Assembly (NCBI RefSeq): GCF_027172205.1
Contig: NC_070616.1
Span: 12,700,001 to 12,764,000, forward strand
Direction of reading: 5' to 3'
DNA from: Podarcis raffonei
Taxonomy: Eukaryota; Chordata; Lepidosauria; Squamata; Lacertidae
Length of the DNA stretch: 64,000 nucleotides
Shown in pieces: positions 46,901 through 61,900 of this stretch. The notes beneath the pieces are model-generated. The model saw nothing but the letters and a program-made list of their open reading frames with translations, was not told the DNA's origin and made no database searches. The stretch's first letter is position 1. The number at the start of each line of letters is the position of its first letter. The translations under genes and the position numbers were made by a program.

Positions 46901-49900
46901 TTATTAGTTTGCCTAATGACCCAGGACAGCATAATACAATTTGTACTGGCACACATGAAGCAAAGCATTCTTGTACTTAAACAAAAAAACAAAGATTCTC
47001 TACACTGATGTAAAAGTTGGCTAGAAAGCAGTTTGTGGCTTTCTAGGTCTCTGCTCATCATACTATTGTTAGTATAACCTCATTTTCAACTTTATTTCTC
47101 CCACTGTGATTTAAGAGAGGAACAAAGACAGTTTTACTGTTGAAATAACAAGACATATTCTACTATCTTCGTACGCTTGCAAGCTGCTGCATTATAGCTT
47201 CTGATAGTTTGTAACCTCTGGTCACTGGGCAAGTTGACTGCCCTGGATCTCTTGCAAAATACCAGGTAGCTACTAGTGATCAGGAAATGTAAGTGAGTAG
47301 CCAGTAAGAGAAGTTTTACTATGCTGCTAGGTCTGCCTGTGTCTATTGCAGCTCTTACTCATTCCCTTGGGAACAAATGGTGCTATAATAAAATACAGAA
47401 CTGGGAAGCTTCCAGCTACATAGGGGCATTCATGACATAATGGAATATTTGACAATATTTGACTGTGGTCAGAAAAGAAGTCAACTGATGGGTATGCCAA
47501 CCCCAGCCTATACGAATCTTGACACCTTGCAAAATTGGATGAGGGGAGAATACTACACACCCTTTCTCATAGTAGCAGAAGGGCCCCTTTGTGGTCAAAG
47601 GTGTTGGGCGATATGTGTATGAAGAGATTTACCAAAGATTTCTATTCCCCCCTTTAAAGCCTATACATAGAAAAAATGAATATTCATAGTAAATGTGTCT
47701 AAATTGTGTTGGACAACCCATTTTTTAATGATTCATTTATTTTATATTATCTGGTTTAAAAATGTGCTATCCTATTTGGTTTCTGTACTTGATGCACAAT
47801 TTAGCTCATTCTCATTTCAGTGTTTTAAAATTTCTGAAGTGCTCTCTTTAAGCAAAAGGTGTTCTGTGTCTCATCCAGCCTCACAACAATCCTGTTTGCC
47901 TGGCTGCAAATTCAGTCTGTCAAGTCATCAGAAACCCAATAGAGCAAGCACCTATTGTTCCCATGGAACTGAGGCCATGGGATACTTGCTTAAAGTTGTC
48001 CTTAAATATATATGAGTAAAACTCTTATTACAAAGAGTATGCATCCCATAGTGGGTTTTTTTTTTGTGTTTTTTTTTTTGCTAATGGAAGCAGTTCCACA
48101 TTTGCAAGGCAGGGCCCTTGATTTTTGCCCAGCTCTCACACACCCCGCCCCAACCACTCGTGCCTCTCAAAACTTCTTTTGAGGTCTGGGGTACCCTCTG
48201 GAACAGTATGGGAAATGACATAGAGAGCTGCAATTGGGAACAAGACTCCTAACTCTGTTGATGGTTATGTAGCTTGTTTTGCTGCCTGTGGGAAGGACAA
48301 AGCAGTTTAGTAATTTATCCAAAGGGAACCTCATGACAGGTATGTAAGCTGTTTCTGCTTTTAAGGTTAGTACTTCCACACACACCCATGTTGTCCCCCC
48401 CTTAACTGGATTGTTACTGATGCATAGACTTCCCACCTACTTGCTTATAGACTAACCCAGTACAGTGGAACCTCGTGTTACGTACTGTCCTCCTTGCAAA
48501 TGCTTCGAGTTACGAGCTCCACTAACCTGGAAGTAGAGGCTCCTGGTTGCGAACTTTGCCCCGGGATGCGAGCGGAAGGCGCGCGCTGGCAGCACGGCAG
48601 CAGCTAGAGGCGCTATTAGTGAAAGTGCGCCTCATGTTACGAGCGGTTTCGGCTTACAAATGGACCTGCAGAACGAAGGCACCACTGTATAATATATATC
48701 GGTAGGCTGTGGAACTGTTTGGCATTCATGGAGGTGCTACAAAGTAAATGGGTTGGTTGCTGAAGTTCTGATCTTTCTAAGCATGGGTGCTACCAGCTCC
48801 CTCACAGTCATTTAATAGTACATCAGTAACTGTCTCCTCTTGTCCCTCGGTAGGATCCTTGTGTTCTGAGGAATAGCTGTGCATGTATCATATATGGGCC
48901 TCTGCTATTGCCGTTGTCTTGGAATAAGTGACCAGTCCCTGTGTGTGTTTTCTCCCTGCTTGGTATATAGTTATGCAGTTGAATTGGCCTGGTATTATAG
49001 AAGAATACAGAATCAAGGGGGGCAAAGGGTCTGTTGTGGGAGCAGGAATGACACAGAAGCGCATGTACATTGCTGGAAGGCAAAGCAATGCAAATTATCT
49101 GGTAGCAATTCACATATAAAACACACAAAGCATTATCCAGTTAAGTTGGCCTTGCTCTGAATATTCATGTTTTTTTCTCTGAGTTAAATCAGGCGAAGTC
49201 AAATTGCTTCACCTCTAAACTGAATGTTCATACAGAGATTAATATGATTTCATTTCAAATCTTTAGTTAATCTAGATTATTATCATTGTTAATACAAGCC
49301 CTGAGGGACTTTCTTTCACCCATTAACTGTTTTGAAAGAGACGGCTCAAGTTACTGTATGACTTAAAAATCCATCCTAACCTATTTTTTTATTGCCTCCT
49401 ACCCTATGAAAACTACCCAAGACTGTTACACAATCTAGAGCTATGGTAGCAAAGGGAGATTGACAAGAAAAGCAATATAGCTTCATCATCTCTTTGAATG
49501 ATTATGTGTACATAAATCCTCATAACTGAGAACCAAAAGGGTAATGGGAGCTGAATTGTGGGTGAGAATATATTCTTCTAGGCCTTTTGGGGGGGCAAGT
49601 CTAATTTTTATTAAGAAGAAAACTAAATGAAACAGAATCTTCCTGCTGTTAGAAAATTTTCTCACTTAATTTGTGGGCCAGTTTACATAGGTAGCTGAGA
49701 TGGCAACTAGTTTATAGGACAAACTTCAGAGATGGTTAAGGGCTTCTCATGCCTTCATACTGCTAGGGAATTCTGACAGAGGAGAGCCATTCTCACACAT
49801 GTCAGACACTTGCTTCCTTTCATCCTGAGGCTTTAAAGGGATGAATAAATTTTATTTTTTGAGTAAACATGCTTTGTGCTTCAAATGCTGAGATTTTTCC

Positions 49901-52900
49901 AGAAGCAAATGCTGGCAGTTACTGGGCAAAATTGTCTATGAAATGGAAAGCAAATAATCCATTCTGTCTATTTCAGTCATAAATAAATAATTTGAGGCAG
50001 AAGCACAATACAGGGCTCTGGTAGGTAAATGATGTAATTGAGAGGCATGGGATTATCATAGTGGTCCTATTGCATGATCCCAGAGAGATACAGGATGGTA
50101 TCTTATGGATCACACTGATGATTTTATAGCTCTAGGGCCTGGCATACTTCAGTAAGGCTCAGCTGGGCAAAGGCAAGACTTTTTTTATCAGCTTTGGCAT
50201 AAAATGGCCTGTAGATCAATACTTCTGGAATGTTATATCTTTGCTTCCTGATTTCAAAGTCACCCCCGACCTCTAATCTCCTTAATAGGGTGAAGGCTCA
50301 AAACATTTTATGTGTGAAAGATGTGCATGAAGGTTGCCAATAAAAATTCATTGGTTGCCTTGCAATTGCCTGGAGGCCATCTGTGTGCTGTGCTGCAATA
50401 CATCTATCATCCTTCAAATGTGGCACAGAACTCATTGTTTTGTAGCCAGCATAGCTACTCTTCTGGACTATTGTTTCAATAGATGGCTTTCACAGTCTTC
50501 ATTCAGAATGTTTGGTCCAGCTACACTTAAGTTGTTCTGAACTTGTGATGGCTTGTTTTGTTCTTGTTGCATTCAGGAAATATGTCTGTATTGTGAATTT
50601 GGAATCCGACTGTGCTCAAAAATAATTCTATGGATAATTAGCTGTGCCTAAATTTTGGAGTGGCCTTCATGTACTTTGAAAAACTAGAAACTTTAGCATA
50701 GTTGCCATTGAAATCTGGCCAGTTTCAAATATACTGGGTATAGCTGACAATATCTATCTATAACATCTGTTTCCCAGTTCTTTGCATATGTGAAAGACTT
50801 TTGTTTTCCCTCCTCCAACTAAGTTCACAAGTAGAGCAATCCAAATCAGGCAAAGGAGTAAAACCCCAGAACCAAGAAATCCAGAGCTGTGCTGGGCTCA
50901 TGTCAACAGGATGGAAGGTGGAGAGGAAATGGTGTTTCTCCTATTACTTTTCATGCCTTTTTAAAGGTGGGGTTTTCCTTGTCCTCAGTCTTGGCCGCAT
51001 CTCTCATCTAACCTGACATGCTCCCAGAAAATCTTCTTTATGTCCTCTGTGTAGTGTCCACAGCTGCAAGGAGGAGCTTCAAGTAGGAGGCTGTCCCAAG
51101 GCCATAGGATTCTGCCCTAACAAAAGTTAGGCAGTCAGGCAATTATTTCCTCATTCCTTCCATCCTCAAAAGAAGTGGTAGTTGAGATTTGGATTCCAGG
51201 AGTGAGTGGGACAAGAAAGCATGAGTGGAGAGTTCATGAAACTGAAAGAATGGGAATTCATGAAGCACCTTTCCCAAAGGCCCTAACTCCCAAGATTGAG
51301 TTGACCTAAAGTCTCTTTAAATCTGAATTTTATTTTGTTTTTCTAATTAGGCACAAATGCCGAGTATGCTTAAACTGAAGTGCCTGAACTAAATCTAGCT
51401 TTCAAATAAGCATTTTCTCAGTCTCTTCTTTCACCTACACTTTCTTAATTGCTAAATTAATTGAAAAGCATCACTCAGAACTTGTGGGAGGAATGAAGTC
51501 TGTTGTTACTTCTCATAGCACAGTTCAGAAAGTGTTTCAACATACTTCATTATGCATAACCAATTTACAAGAAGACAGCTACTTAAAAAGAGCTCTTCTC
51601 TAGGTTAGGTTAGAGTATGAGGATTTTGGTTTGGGGTGTGAGCCAGTTCCCTTATTTGGTGTTTATCCTGGTGCTGGCACACATCTTTAAGATGTGGCAT
51701 AATCAAAACTGGTTCTTGTGTTACCCAGCTGGCCAGTTGAGGGCCAGGAGAATAAGAAAGGAAGTCGTCGTGTGTGTGGTGTGTGTGTTTCCTAGCCAAA
51801 AGCTAGACCAGAGATGGGGAACCTTTAGCCCTCCTGATGTTGGGTCAGATTGACCAATGATAGGATGGTGGGAGTTGTCATCCGGCCACATCAGATGGGT
51901 CACAGGTTCCCCATCCATGGGTTTGAGCAACAGTTTGGCTCCTGAACAGCTGTGAACAGAGTGAGTTGAATACCATGAAATGCACTTCCTTTTATACTCT
52001 CTCTTCTCCAGCCTCTTTGCAACTTGTCTCCTTCCTGAGGTCAATATCTCCTCCAGATTCCATGTTAAGAGGGCTCAAGTAGAATTTAAGACTTTGGGTG
52101 GTAAGAGATGCTCTATGCAAGGGGGGGGGGAGAAAAAGGAAAAAGTAGTAATAGTTAGGAATTCTTGAATTAGAACAGGCCAGCTGCATCAGCCCTCCTG
52201 TCCCTCAAGTGTCATCTGAGAGCTGCTGTTCCATCTGACTGCCTCAGTGGGAGAGGTGGAATCAGGGCTCATTCTACCATCTTTTCCAAAAGCCCAGCTC
52301 CATCAGGTACCTGCTACCACTGAACCACGCAAGCTGGTCATTACAAGAACAACTATTTAAGAATGAGTGCCTGAGTTTGATTTCTTTTCCTTGTTCCTTC
52401 CTTCCCCTCTTGTCTTGTGTGTTGTATTTTTTAGACTATAATTAATTAATTGTGTGTAAGCCACTCTGGGAGCCTTCTTGGCTGAAGAGCAGGGTACAAA
52501 TGCTCCCACTAATAAGAAGTCTGCTTCAGAGAAACTGGTATGGCAAGCTTTTTTTGGACATAAAAACAAAGCAAAATGAGAGTGATACTGTGAATCGTAG
52601 GAAATAAGTTTTCCTATGTAGCATGAATTTTGTGGGCCCCATAGCAACCTCATTCCAGTGCTTAGAAAGCATCTTGTTCTGTGTCTCCTGTTTCAGTCAG
52701 ATGGTATTGCATTAGTACCCTTGGCCTACCAAGCTTTGTTTACTATATACACAGCCACTGTAATTACATATGGAAGATTGTAATACATTGCGGAATTGTG
52801 AGAGTACAGCTGCACAAATATTAAGATGGAAAACTACATAAATAGTGACACCAATTTTGTTTCATATTTCAGATCGTTCAGAGAGGTTTGGGACAGTCCT

Positions 52901-55900
52901 CTGTTTCAATATGCATGTCTGATACTATTTTGGCAGAACAGTTACAGTGTATCTCAGGTTAAGTACTTACCGTATTTTTCGCTCTATAAGACGCACCAGA
53001 CCACAAGACGCACTTAGTTTTCGGAGGAGGAAAACAAGAAAAAAAATATTTTGAATCTCAGAAGCCAGAACAGCAAGAGGGATTGCTGCACAGTGAAAGC
53101 AGCAATCCCTTTTGCTGTTCTGGCTTCTGGGATAGCTGCGCAGCCTGCATTCGCTCCATAAGACGCACACACATTTCCCCTTACTTTTTAGGAGGGAAAA
53201 AACGAGTCTTATAGAGCAAAAAATACGGTAATTCGTTCCGGAGGTCCATTCTTAACCTGAAACTGTTCTTAACCTGAAGCACCACTTTAGCTAATGGGGC
53301 CTCCTGCTGCTGCCGCGCCGCCGGAGCATGATTTCTGTTCTCATCCTGAAGCAAAGTTCTTAACCTGAGGTTCTATTTCTGGGTTAGCGGAGTATGTAAC
53401 CTGAAGCGTATGTAACCCGAGGTACCACTGTACTTAGCTTTGGGATGCTTTTTCCTAAGTCACTTTGGCTTGAGAATTCTCATGTACCCCAGCCTCTAGT
53501 TTAACCCTGATATTTCTGAGTTGCCCTAAGTGAGTCTCTTAATCTCAGCTCCTTTATACCTTGGGAACTGCAGGGGACCAGGATGTCGATAGAAGGAGTG
53601 TGGTGATAATGGTGTTTTTGTTTCTCCATGAATTGACTGAAAACCCAGAGATAGCTGCTTGGAATATAATATAGTGCATGGCATGATAGGGCCTAAATGG
53701 GCAGTGCCGTGATATCTAATCTGCCTGTATCTCTGTCCCAATTACATATGAAAATTGCCTACCTGGCAAGGTTTTCTCTGGCCCCCAGCCCCCACAGTGT
53801 ATTTGATGCCCAGAAGCAGGTGCCCAAGGGAATCAGGCCCTCAGGTAAAAAAGGTTGCCCGGTCTAATTTAGAACATATCAAAAGAAATTTGAGAGCATG
53901 ACGCTTACAATTACAGTGGTGCCTCGCAAGACGAAAAGAATCCGTTCTGCGAGTCTCTTCGTCTAGCGGTTTTTTCGTCTTGCGAAGCAAGCCCATTGAC
54001 GGATTAGCGCTATTAGCGGCTTTTAGCGGCTTAGCGGATAAGCGGTTTAGAAAAAGGGGGGGGAGGAAAAAAAACCCTGCAGGAACTCGCAAGACATTTT
54101 CGTCTTGCGAAGCAAGCCCATAGGAAATTTGTTTTGCGAAGCACCTCCAAAACGGAAAACTCTTTCGTCTAGCGAATTTTCCGTCTTGCGAGGCATTCGT
54201 CTTGCAGGGCACCACTGTAATATTATCCCATAGTAGCCTAAAAGTGGATGGTGTTAGTACCTAGAAATCCATGTCCACCAACTTTTATACCAGACCTAAA
54301 AGACCCCAAAAATCCCTCACAGTTCTGACAGGTACTCCCATATGAAGGCATCTAGCACAGGGGGTATAGCATGGCAGGTGGAAGCAGCCTTCTCTTGATA
54401 GCAGCCACCTTCTCTGTGGTTGATAGAGGCACCATAGAGGAGATACAGAGCTTTAAGGTTTAGATGATTGAATAGAATGGGTGTGCAGGTGCTTCTCTTC
54501 TTAAAGATAGCACGCATGCTTACTGTATGAACTCATTTCTGAATCCCCCCCCATTATATATGAAATGGGTATTTAATACTTCAAGGTGCTTTAAGTTCAT
54601 TTGTTAATTGAAAGTTTTACTGCAGGGTTTAGCAGGAGCTAAAGTGGTGCTCAGAATAGAAACAGGATACAAGCTGGTTAATTTTTTGTGGTTAATCTAC
54701 TTGCCTAGTGTGACTTAGAACTCTTAATATTGGTTGGAAAGGTATTATTGTGAGGTGGAGGAGGGGTAGGCTGTACCTGGTATCCTAATTCCTGGATCCA
54801 ACAAGAATTCAATTGCTGGAATAGCCAGGCAAGTTTCTTGGTAATGACCTAAGCATGGTTCTTTAAGGTAAATGAAAGAAGTGGCTTTGTGCTAGAGGGT
54901 AAGTGGGTGGACCGCCTCCCTCAGATTTCTGGTAGTTAGAAAGACAAGGCTGTAGTTGAGATGTGTGACCTAGAAGCTAGAAGTAGGATGCCAACTGGGC
55001 AGCTGAGAGACAAAGCCATGCCTAATTTCTGGTGGAAATTAGTGGCTGTGGCCACGGGAGAAGCAAAACCCTCTTGGGGTTTTAATACAGTGACCTTAAG
55101 CTGAATAGTGGTTAAGAAATTGTAGTAGTAGTAGCAGCAGCAGCAGTAGTAATATTAATAATAATTCTGTTAACTTCTGTTAACACTTGAAAATGTGCTG
55201 CTGCACTTGTGGCAATATGTCCAGCTATGGTCATGTTCAGTTTTGCTCACAGTTGGTGAACTAAGTTGGACCATTAGCCCAGTACTGTCTCTTATTGTGC
55301 TAGCAAATCAAATCAGATCTTTATTTTTACAGTCTTTGACCAGCATTAAAGAAGCAAAATAAGAAGCAAATAGAACACTTTATTCAGTTATGTATACAGT
55401 GGTACCGCGGTTTAAGAACAGCCCTGTTTACGAACTATTCGGTTTACGAGCTCCGCAAAACTAGAAGTAGTGTCTCGGTTTGCGAACTTTACCTCGGTCT
55501 AAGAACGGAATCCGAACGGTGGAAGGGCATCAGTGGTGGGAGGCCTCATTAGGGAAAGCGCGCCTCAGTTTAAGACCCGCTTCGGTGCAAAAGGATGTAA
55601 AATGCACCTGATCATCCTGACATACCATATGGTAGCAGTTTTCCAGTGTCTCAGTAGTAGTAGTTTTCCCTGTCACCTTTTAAAATGAAGTCATGGTGGA
55701 TTGAACCCACGACCTTCTGCAAAGCGAAGAAGCAAAGGCAGCTTCTGTGTACAGGATTACCACCCTGCATATTTTGTGCTTCAAAGTGAAGGCTTTGCAG
55801 TGGGTTAGGTATATTGATTTGGCACAACATAATAACTATAAAACATATGCCGCCCATCTTACTGTGTTGCCCCAGCCACTCTGGGCAGCTTTCAGCAAAT

Positions 55901-58900
55901 CAAAACACAGTATAACATCAAACATTAAAAACTTGGCTATACAGGGCTGCCTTCAGGTGTCTTCCAGAAGTCAAATAGTTGCTAAAAGTCAGATAGTCAT
56001 ATAGGATTCATACTAACCTGTGCTGGTCCCTTCCAGTCCAGGGGAAGACATGAGGGCTAGAGTTGGTGGTACAGTCCATAAGAGCATCTGTTGCTTTAAA
56101 AAACACAAACTAGCAAGGACAGCCCTACTGTTAGGTAGTGCGAGGCAGCTGTGTCTTCTGTGGCCTGCTCTATACCTCCAAAATTTACCTGTCACCTTCT
56201 GACATACTGGAGGATGCTGTTCACGTCCTATTGGTGAAACTAAGGTTCATTTGCCAATCCAGAGACTATTGACTGGAAGAGCACATGTCATCTTTTGCCT
56301 CAGGCAGTGAAATGTCTTGTGCTAGCCCTGCAAACTAGTTAGTATCTAAAGTATTAAACCACAAGGGCAAAGCTGTCAATCTGGACAAACGCTTTATGCT
56401 TTTTGCCATGTTCCTTTCGGATGAATGATTTGCCTTAGTGAGTAAGTGATGAAATGCAGCTTGTTTGATTGTTGAGGTCATGTGCCTTTTTTCCCCCATT
56501 GGCCCATTTTTAGCTCTCCTTCAACGAGTAGCAGAACTGGAAAAAGTCAATGCTGAATTTCTACGCACGAAGCAGCACCGTGAGCAGGAATTTAATCAAA
56601 AGAGGGCAAAATTTAAAGAGCTGTATCTGGCTAAAGAAGGTAATACTTAAATTTACTGAATGTAGAAATTGTAGTCATTCATGTGGTCTTTAGAGTAACT
56701 GAACAAGTAAGCTATTTTAATTTGGTGTCGTTTTATCACATTGTGAGTTTGGGGTTTCAACTACATGCATTGTTGTCTTGCAGAATGTCACAACTGTGCA
56801 CTCCAAAATGAGTCACTACCAGAATATGGAACGACACAGAACATCACACCTTAAAATGGGGATATATAGTGCTTGCATTCATTGCTTCTGTCTCTTGATG
56901 TGGGTAAAACCACCGGACACCTGTGGATTAGGTTGATGTATCTAGTTACATGTCTAGCTATATTTAGCTCAGCTTCTTTGTGCAAGTTTAGAGAACACCT
57001 CAGGAAGCGTCAACTGATTGGAAATGTTGGTGTCATCCTGAAACCTCCATGGGGAGCTGATGATCCCATTTGTTTGGATAGAAGTGCCATGACTACTAGG
57101 GAAGCGTATTCATTGTTTTTGTGTTGACTGTTGTATCACAGACTTCAAGATTGGAGACAAAGAATGTCCTTGTTGGTAGTGAAAAGAGAGCTGGTAACTA
57201 AAAGATCTGAGACCAGACTCAAACTTTGGTGGCTTTATGAGTAAAATACACCCTGGGCATATTGGTAGAAGTTTGGCAAGCTCCGGGTCACAGTACACAG
57301 ACAGGTCTGACTCATGCCCTTATCAAATTAGATAGACTACTACTTAAATTCCCATGACGCCTAAATATGTGCCCTTAGAAATTCCAAAGAAGCCTGAACC
57401 ACTACATTAATGATAATCATTGATATGTCTGGAACTCTTTCCTTGTATATTACTTTGGACTTCACTTTCCTATACAGATGGAAAGTTTGGGAAAGCTTTT
57501 ACACCAGGGATGGGGAACATCCCCCCCAACGTGTTGAAATCTCTCAGGGAAAGTGAGGAGCATGTTCCCAAAGTGGGCAGGACCAACCATCGCACCCCAT
57601 TCACACGCCCTTCCCTTTCCTTTCTTCCCTTTCTCACTTTGGCTTCCCTGCTGTGTGGTGAGAAATGGGAAGCCCTTTCTCAGTGCAGAGGTAAAATGCT
57701 GCAATCTGTTGATTTATGAACTTGCTGCAAAATAGTACAAGTGAGGGGCATGGCCTAAGGGGAAGGTGTGTGACAGGGGTGGGGAGTCTTCAGACTTGTT
57801 GTATTTACTTCATTTTGTACTAGAACCCTAACCAAAGCCACCAAACAAAAATATATCATTAGATTTAAAGAGCAGGATATTATGAGCATATTCTGAGACT
57901 AGGCATTTATTTCTGTACAGGAATCAGTACCAGAACTGAATGAGCTCATATTCCTTTCATACCAAAGTCTGTTCCTAGTTAGCTTGCTCCATTTCATCAA
58001 TTTAATTTACGTGGGAAAATATCAATTTCTTGCTATTGTTAAAACAATTGTGCCTCAGAATCTCCCCGCCTTGCCCGATCTATTGCAAATCACCCAATAA
58101 TCTAACAGTAGGTTTGATCTACCTTCTGCCCAAGGGAGAGTGTTGCAGGACAGATTAAGAGGCCTGGTGAGTCAGATTAGGCCCATGAACTGGAGGCTTC
58201 CCATGCCAGCTTTATATCACCAATCCTAAAAGGAGAAAGGGAACTTGTATGGCAGTGATGTAATGGAGAAGTTCTTGTACTGGGAAGTTCTGTTTCGTAG
58301 CCAAAGGAATAATTATTTTTGTGAAATATAGCTGAGCATAAGGTAAATTTTACCACTCCTAGCATGGTAGAGGCATAAGTGAGATGCCAGTGATCCTCTT
58401 TGTTAGATGAAGCAGTAAACTAAGTGCGGCGTTTACAGACTCATTTATGGCTAAAATGAGGAACAGCAGGAGTTCTGTCCCCTTGGCTTCACTTTGAACC
58501 TCTGCATTAATGTATTGTGCTTTTAAGTGGAACTACTTTTCATTTCAGAGGATCTGAAGAGGCAAAATGCAGTACTTCAGGCAGCTCAGGATGATCTGGA
58601 GCAACTGCGAGCGCAGCTTACGGAAGCCCAAGCTGAAATGGAGAATATTAAAGCCATTGCGACAGTATCTGAAAATACAAAGCAGGAAGCTATTGATGAA
58701 GTGAAGAGGCAATGGCAGGAAGAGGTTGCTTCTCTGCAGGCTATCATGAAAGGTGGGACTGACGGAAAAGGGTGAATTGCTATCAAAAAAGTTTCATATT
58801 CAGTGATATCGCTGATCCCCAAACCACTGCTTTAGTAGCACTGAAACCACATGCTTGAGATATCTCTTGTAGAAACGAGAGTGTATTATTTGAAGTTGGT

Positions 58901-61900
58901 AGGTTCACGTTGACATTTGAGGTCATTCTTCAGTATGTTTTCTGGCTTTCTATACTTCTTGCAGCCCCCAAACTCATTTTTCATTTAATTATACTGTACT
59001 TAGCAAATTATTATCCTGTTTGTCTTAAAGTTTACTTCAAATGCTAATGTAGGTAAATAATAAAAAAGTATAAAAAGACTCATAATCACAAGCAAGTTAG
59101 AAATGGCAGAAAAGAGATAGCCTTGTGTATTTAACAAAACTATGAAACAATCAGCAGAAGCAGAAGGGGGAAAATACAGCAGAAGTTAAAAGAAATAAAC
59201 ATTTTCCCTTATGAATTCCTGAACTGTTACCTCCATCTTTATAGACCAGCCCTGGATTTAAGATTGGCAGGGAAGGCCAGTTTTTAATTTGATTTCCACT
59301 GCCCTCAGAGGTTTCAGGAATGATGACACACATGAGAGGGTCTTCTCAGTGGGGGTCCCTACAGTTCTGGGACAGGTCAAGCCTGGAACATTTTTGAATA
59401 GCAAGTGAGAAATGTGCTAAATATATAACAGTGTGACCTCTGAACCCTACTTGTTTGCTTGGGAAGTATGTTGTTCCTAAGGTGGGGAGGTTCCATAGCT
59501 CTGTGGTAGAGCATTGCTCTTCATGCAGAAGGCCCAGGTTCAGTTTCTGGCTTCTCTGTGACTGGGGTAGGCCATCCTCTTCTTGAGGCTTTGGGAGGAC
59601 TGCTGCCACTCAGAGTAGATGAACTGGGCAACATTTGGCCCTCCAGATCTTGCTGGATCCTGACTGTCATCCGTCTCAACCAGCATGGTTGGCGCTCAGG
59701 CATGATGGAAGCTGTAGTCCAACAAAATCTGGAAGGTACCAGGCTCTGAACCCTTGCAGTAGGCAATCCTGAGGTCAATGGACCAGCATTCTATCTCTGT
59801 ATGAGGCAGCTGCATATGTTGTTGATTTCAGCAGGACATTAAATAATCTCCTTAAGGATCTCACTCTGAGACATATGCCAGCCTTTTAATGAGCTTGTCA
59901 CCTAAAGAAGATGTGGGGGATTAAAGAAGTGATGAGCAACTTGTTATTGTTGTTGTTATTAAACAGAAACTGTCAGTGACTATGAACTCCAGTTTCATCA
60001 CAGGCTGGAGCAAGAGCGAGCTCAGTGGAACCAATACCGAGAGAACGTGGAAAGGGAAATAGTGGATCTGAGAAGACGTCTTTCCGAAGGCCAAGAAGAG
60101 GAAAACCTGGAAAATGATATGAAGAAGGTAAATCAAAGCATACTTCAACATGTAGTACTGCCAGATTTGTTTGGAAGCTGTCTGCCCATTGTCTTTCTTC
60201 TTGAGAACTGGGAAATAAATAACTAGGAGTGTATCCTCTTTTTGTCATGACTAGTCAGCTTAGAAAATAAAAGTAGGAAACAGAAGCTGGTATGAACCAG
60301 AAATGTTCTCTTTCTGCTTTGAAACTTGAAGCTGTGTGCCTGAGTTGAATTATTCCCACAATATTTAGGTTTGTAGCACAAACATCTCTTAATTATTCCC
60401 CTTCCTCCCCTCTGTTCTCCCCCAACACAAACTCCATTCCTGCTATTCCGCTTTCCCCTTAGTATTCCCTACTCAGGCACCCTGAGACAAGTAAGCAGGC
60501 GGATGCGATAGAGATGTGGAGAAAATGGATAGGGATATTATTTCACCCTCTCGTAATATTAAAACCTAGGATCATCCTGTGAAACTGAAGATTCAAGACA
60601 AATAAAATGTAATACTTCACACAGGTCATAGTTAAGCTACCACAAGATGTGGTGCTGGCTGCTATCTTAGTCGATAAGTAAGATGGCTGCTTACAGGGGG
60701 ATTAAACAAAATCATTGAGGATGCAAGTCAGTGGATACTAATCATGGTGAGACTATACCACCTGTAGAATTAGAGACAGCATTCTCCGGTATACTTGTTA
60801 TACTGGAACAGCAGCAGGAAAGGGCTATTGCCCTCAGGTCCTGTTTTGTGCAGTTTCCATAGGGATCTGGTTTGCTGCTGTGGGAACCAGGAATGTTGGA
60901 CTAGACAGACCAGTGAAGGTGAACCTCCAGTCATTCCCATTTGGCCCCTGGTATGGTTTGGCACAAACTACAGTCACCTGATATCATGTGACTGTAGACA
61001 TGGGACAGGTAAAGCTGCCCCCCCTGCAGGTGGTTGGGGAGGGAAAGGGTTCTGGATCTGGCCCACTAAGCCTTTGGTCTGAGGGCTCTTCTTATATTGA
61101 CTTTTTCTTAAGCACAGGGGCATAGACAGGATAGTTATGATAAAAGGAGTGGGAGAGAAGCATCTATATACTGCCCTGATTTCATTGGAGGAAGAGTGGG
61201 TAATTAAACCTCTCTAGCATACTCAGTCGAAGTGTGGACACAACATTGAGAGTCCATGTCTGAGCGGCAGATCATCACAGAAACCTGTGTATAAGCAGTA
61301 CTTGTGATCTGAAGAAGCATATATGAAAGATAGGCCTAGCAGCCATAACTCAGTCTGGTGTCCAGTCATATAACCCATGTGTTCAGAGGCTGTGAATATT
61401 TGACAACAGGTCAATAGGGGACGGGTATTGCTGCTCTTGTGAACCTCTGTTAGCCCATGCCAAAATGTGCCTCTTGGTTGCCTGACTCGATCGGAAGCAG
61501 TGCTGCTGTAGGATAGTGTGGGAGATGGGCAAATCTTAATGAGGTGTAGCCCACCAGGAAATTCCCTTGTGCAGGTCCTGTTTGTTTCAGTGGGACTTGT
61601 ATAGGGGAATTCCTGGTGAATTCTTCCTTGTACAAACATCTTTTTTTGGTCTCCTTGTATGCATATCCCTGTTGATATAATTTGAAAATGCGTGCTTTTG
61701 TGTGTGTTTTTAAAAATAGAGCTGTTATAATGAGATGCATGTGAAATTTTACGTAAAGTACTGATCCACATTTTTTAATTGTTTAGTTGTTTTTAAATAA
61801 ATATCACAATCTTTTACCGCTGAGAATTGGTGTTTAGTGAAATGCAGGAATCTGCTTCCCTTAAGTCATATTTCTAATTTTACACACAAAGTGTGGTTAT

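Larger units (their letters stand above)
34976..56513 (+). other. RABEP1: RABEP1 intron 1 (21.5 kb), non-coding
   Basis: It starts GTGAGG and ends TTTTTAG. Repeats inside are listed separately. The blocks 39560-40790, 41090-43140, 44310-48460, 48700-51800, 51920-52940, 54220-55390 and 56010-56513 show only short unsupported frames, simple runs and faint old repeats, and no exon matching Rabaptin was seen. A trinucleotide-rich AGT/AGC/AAT tract lies at 55124-55163. Confidence 0.8.
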
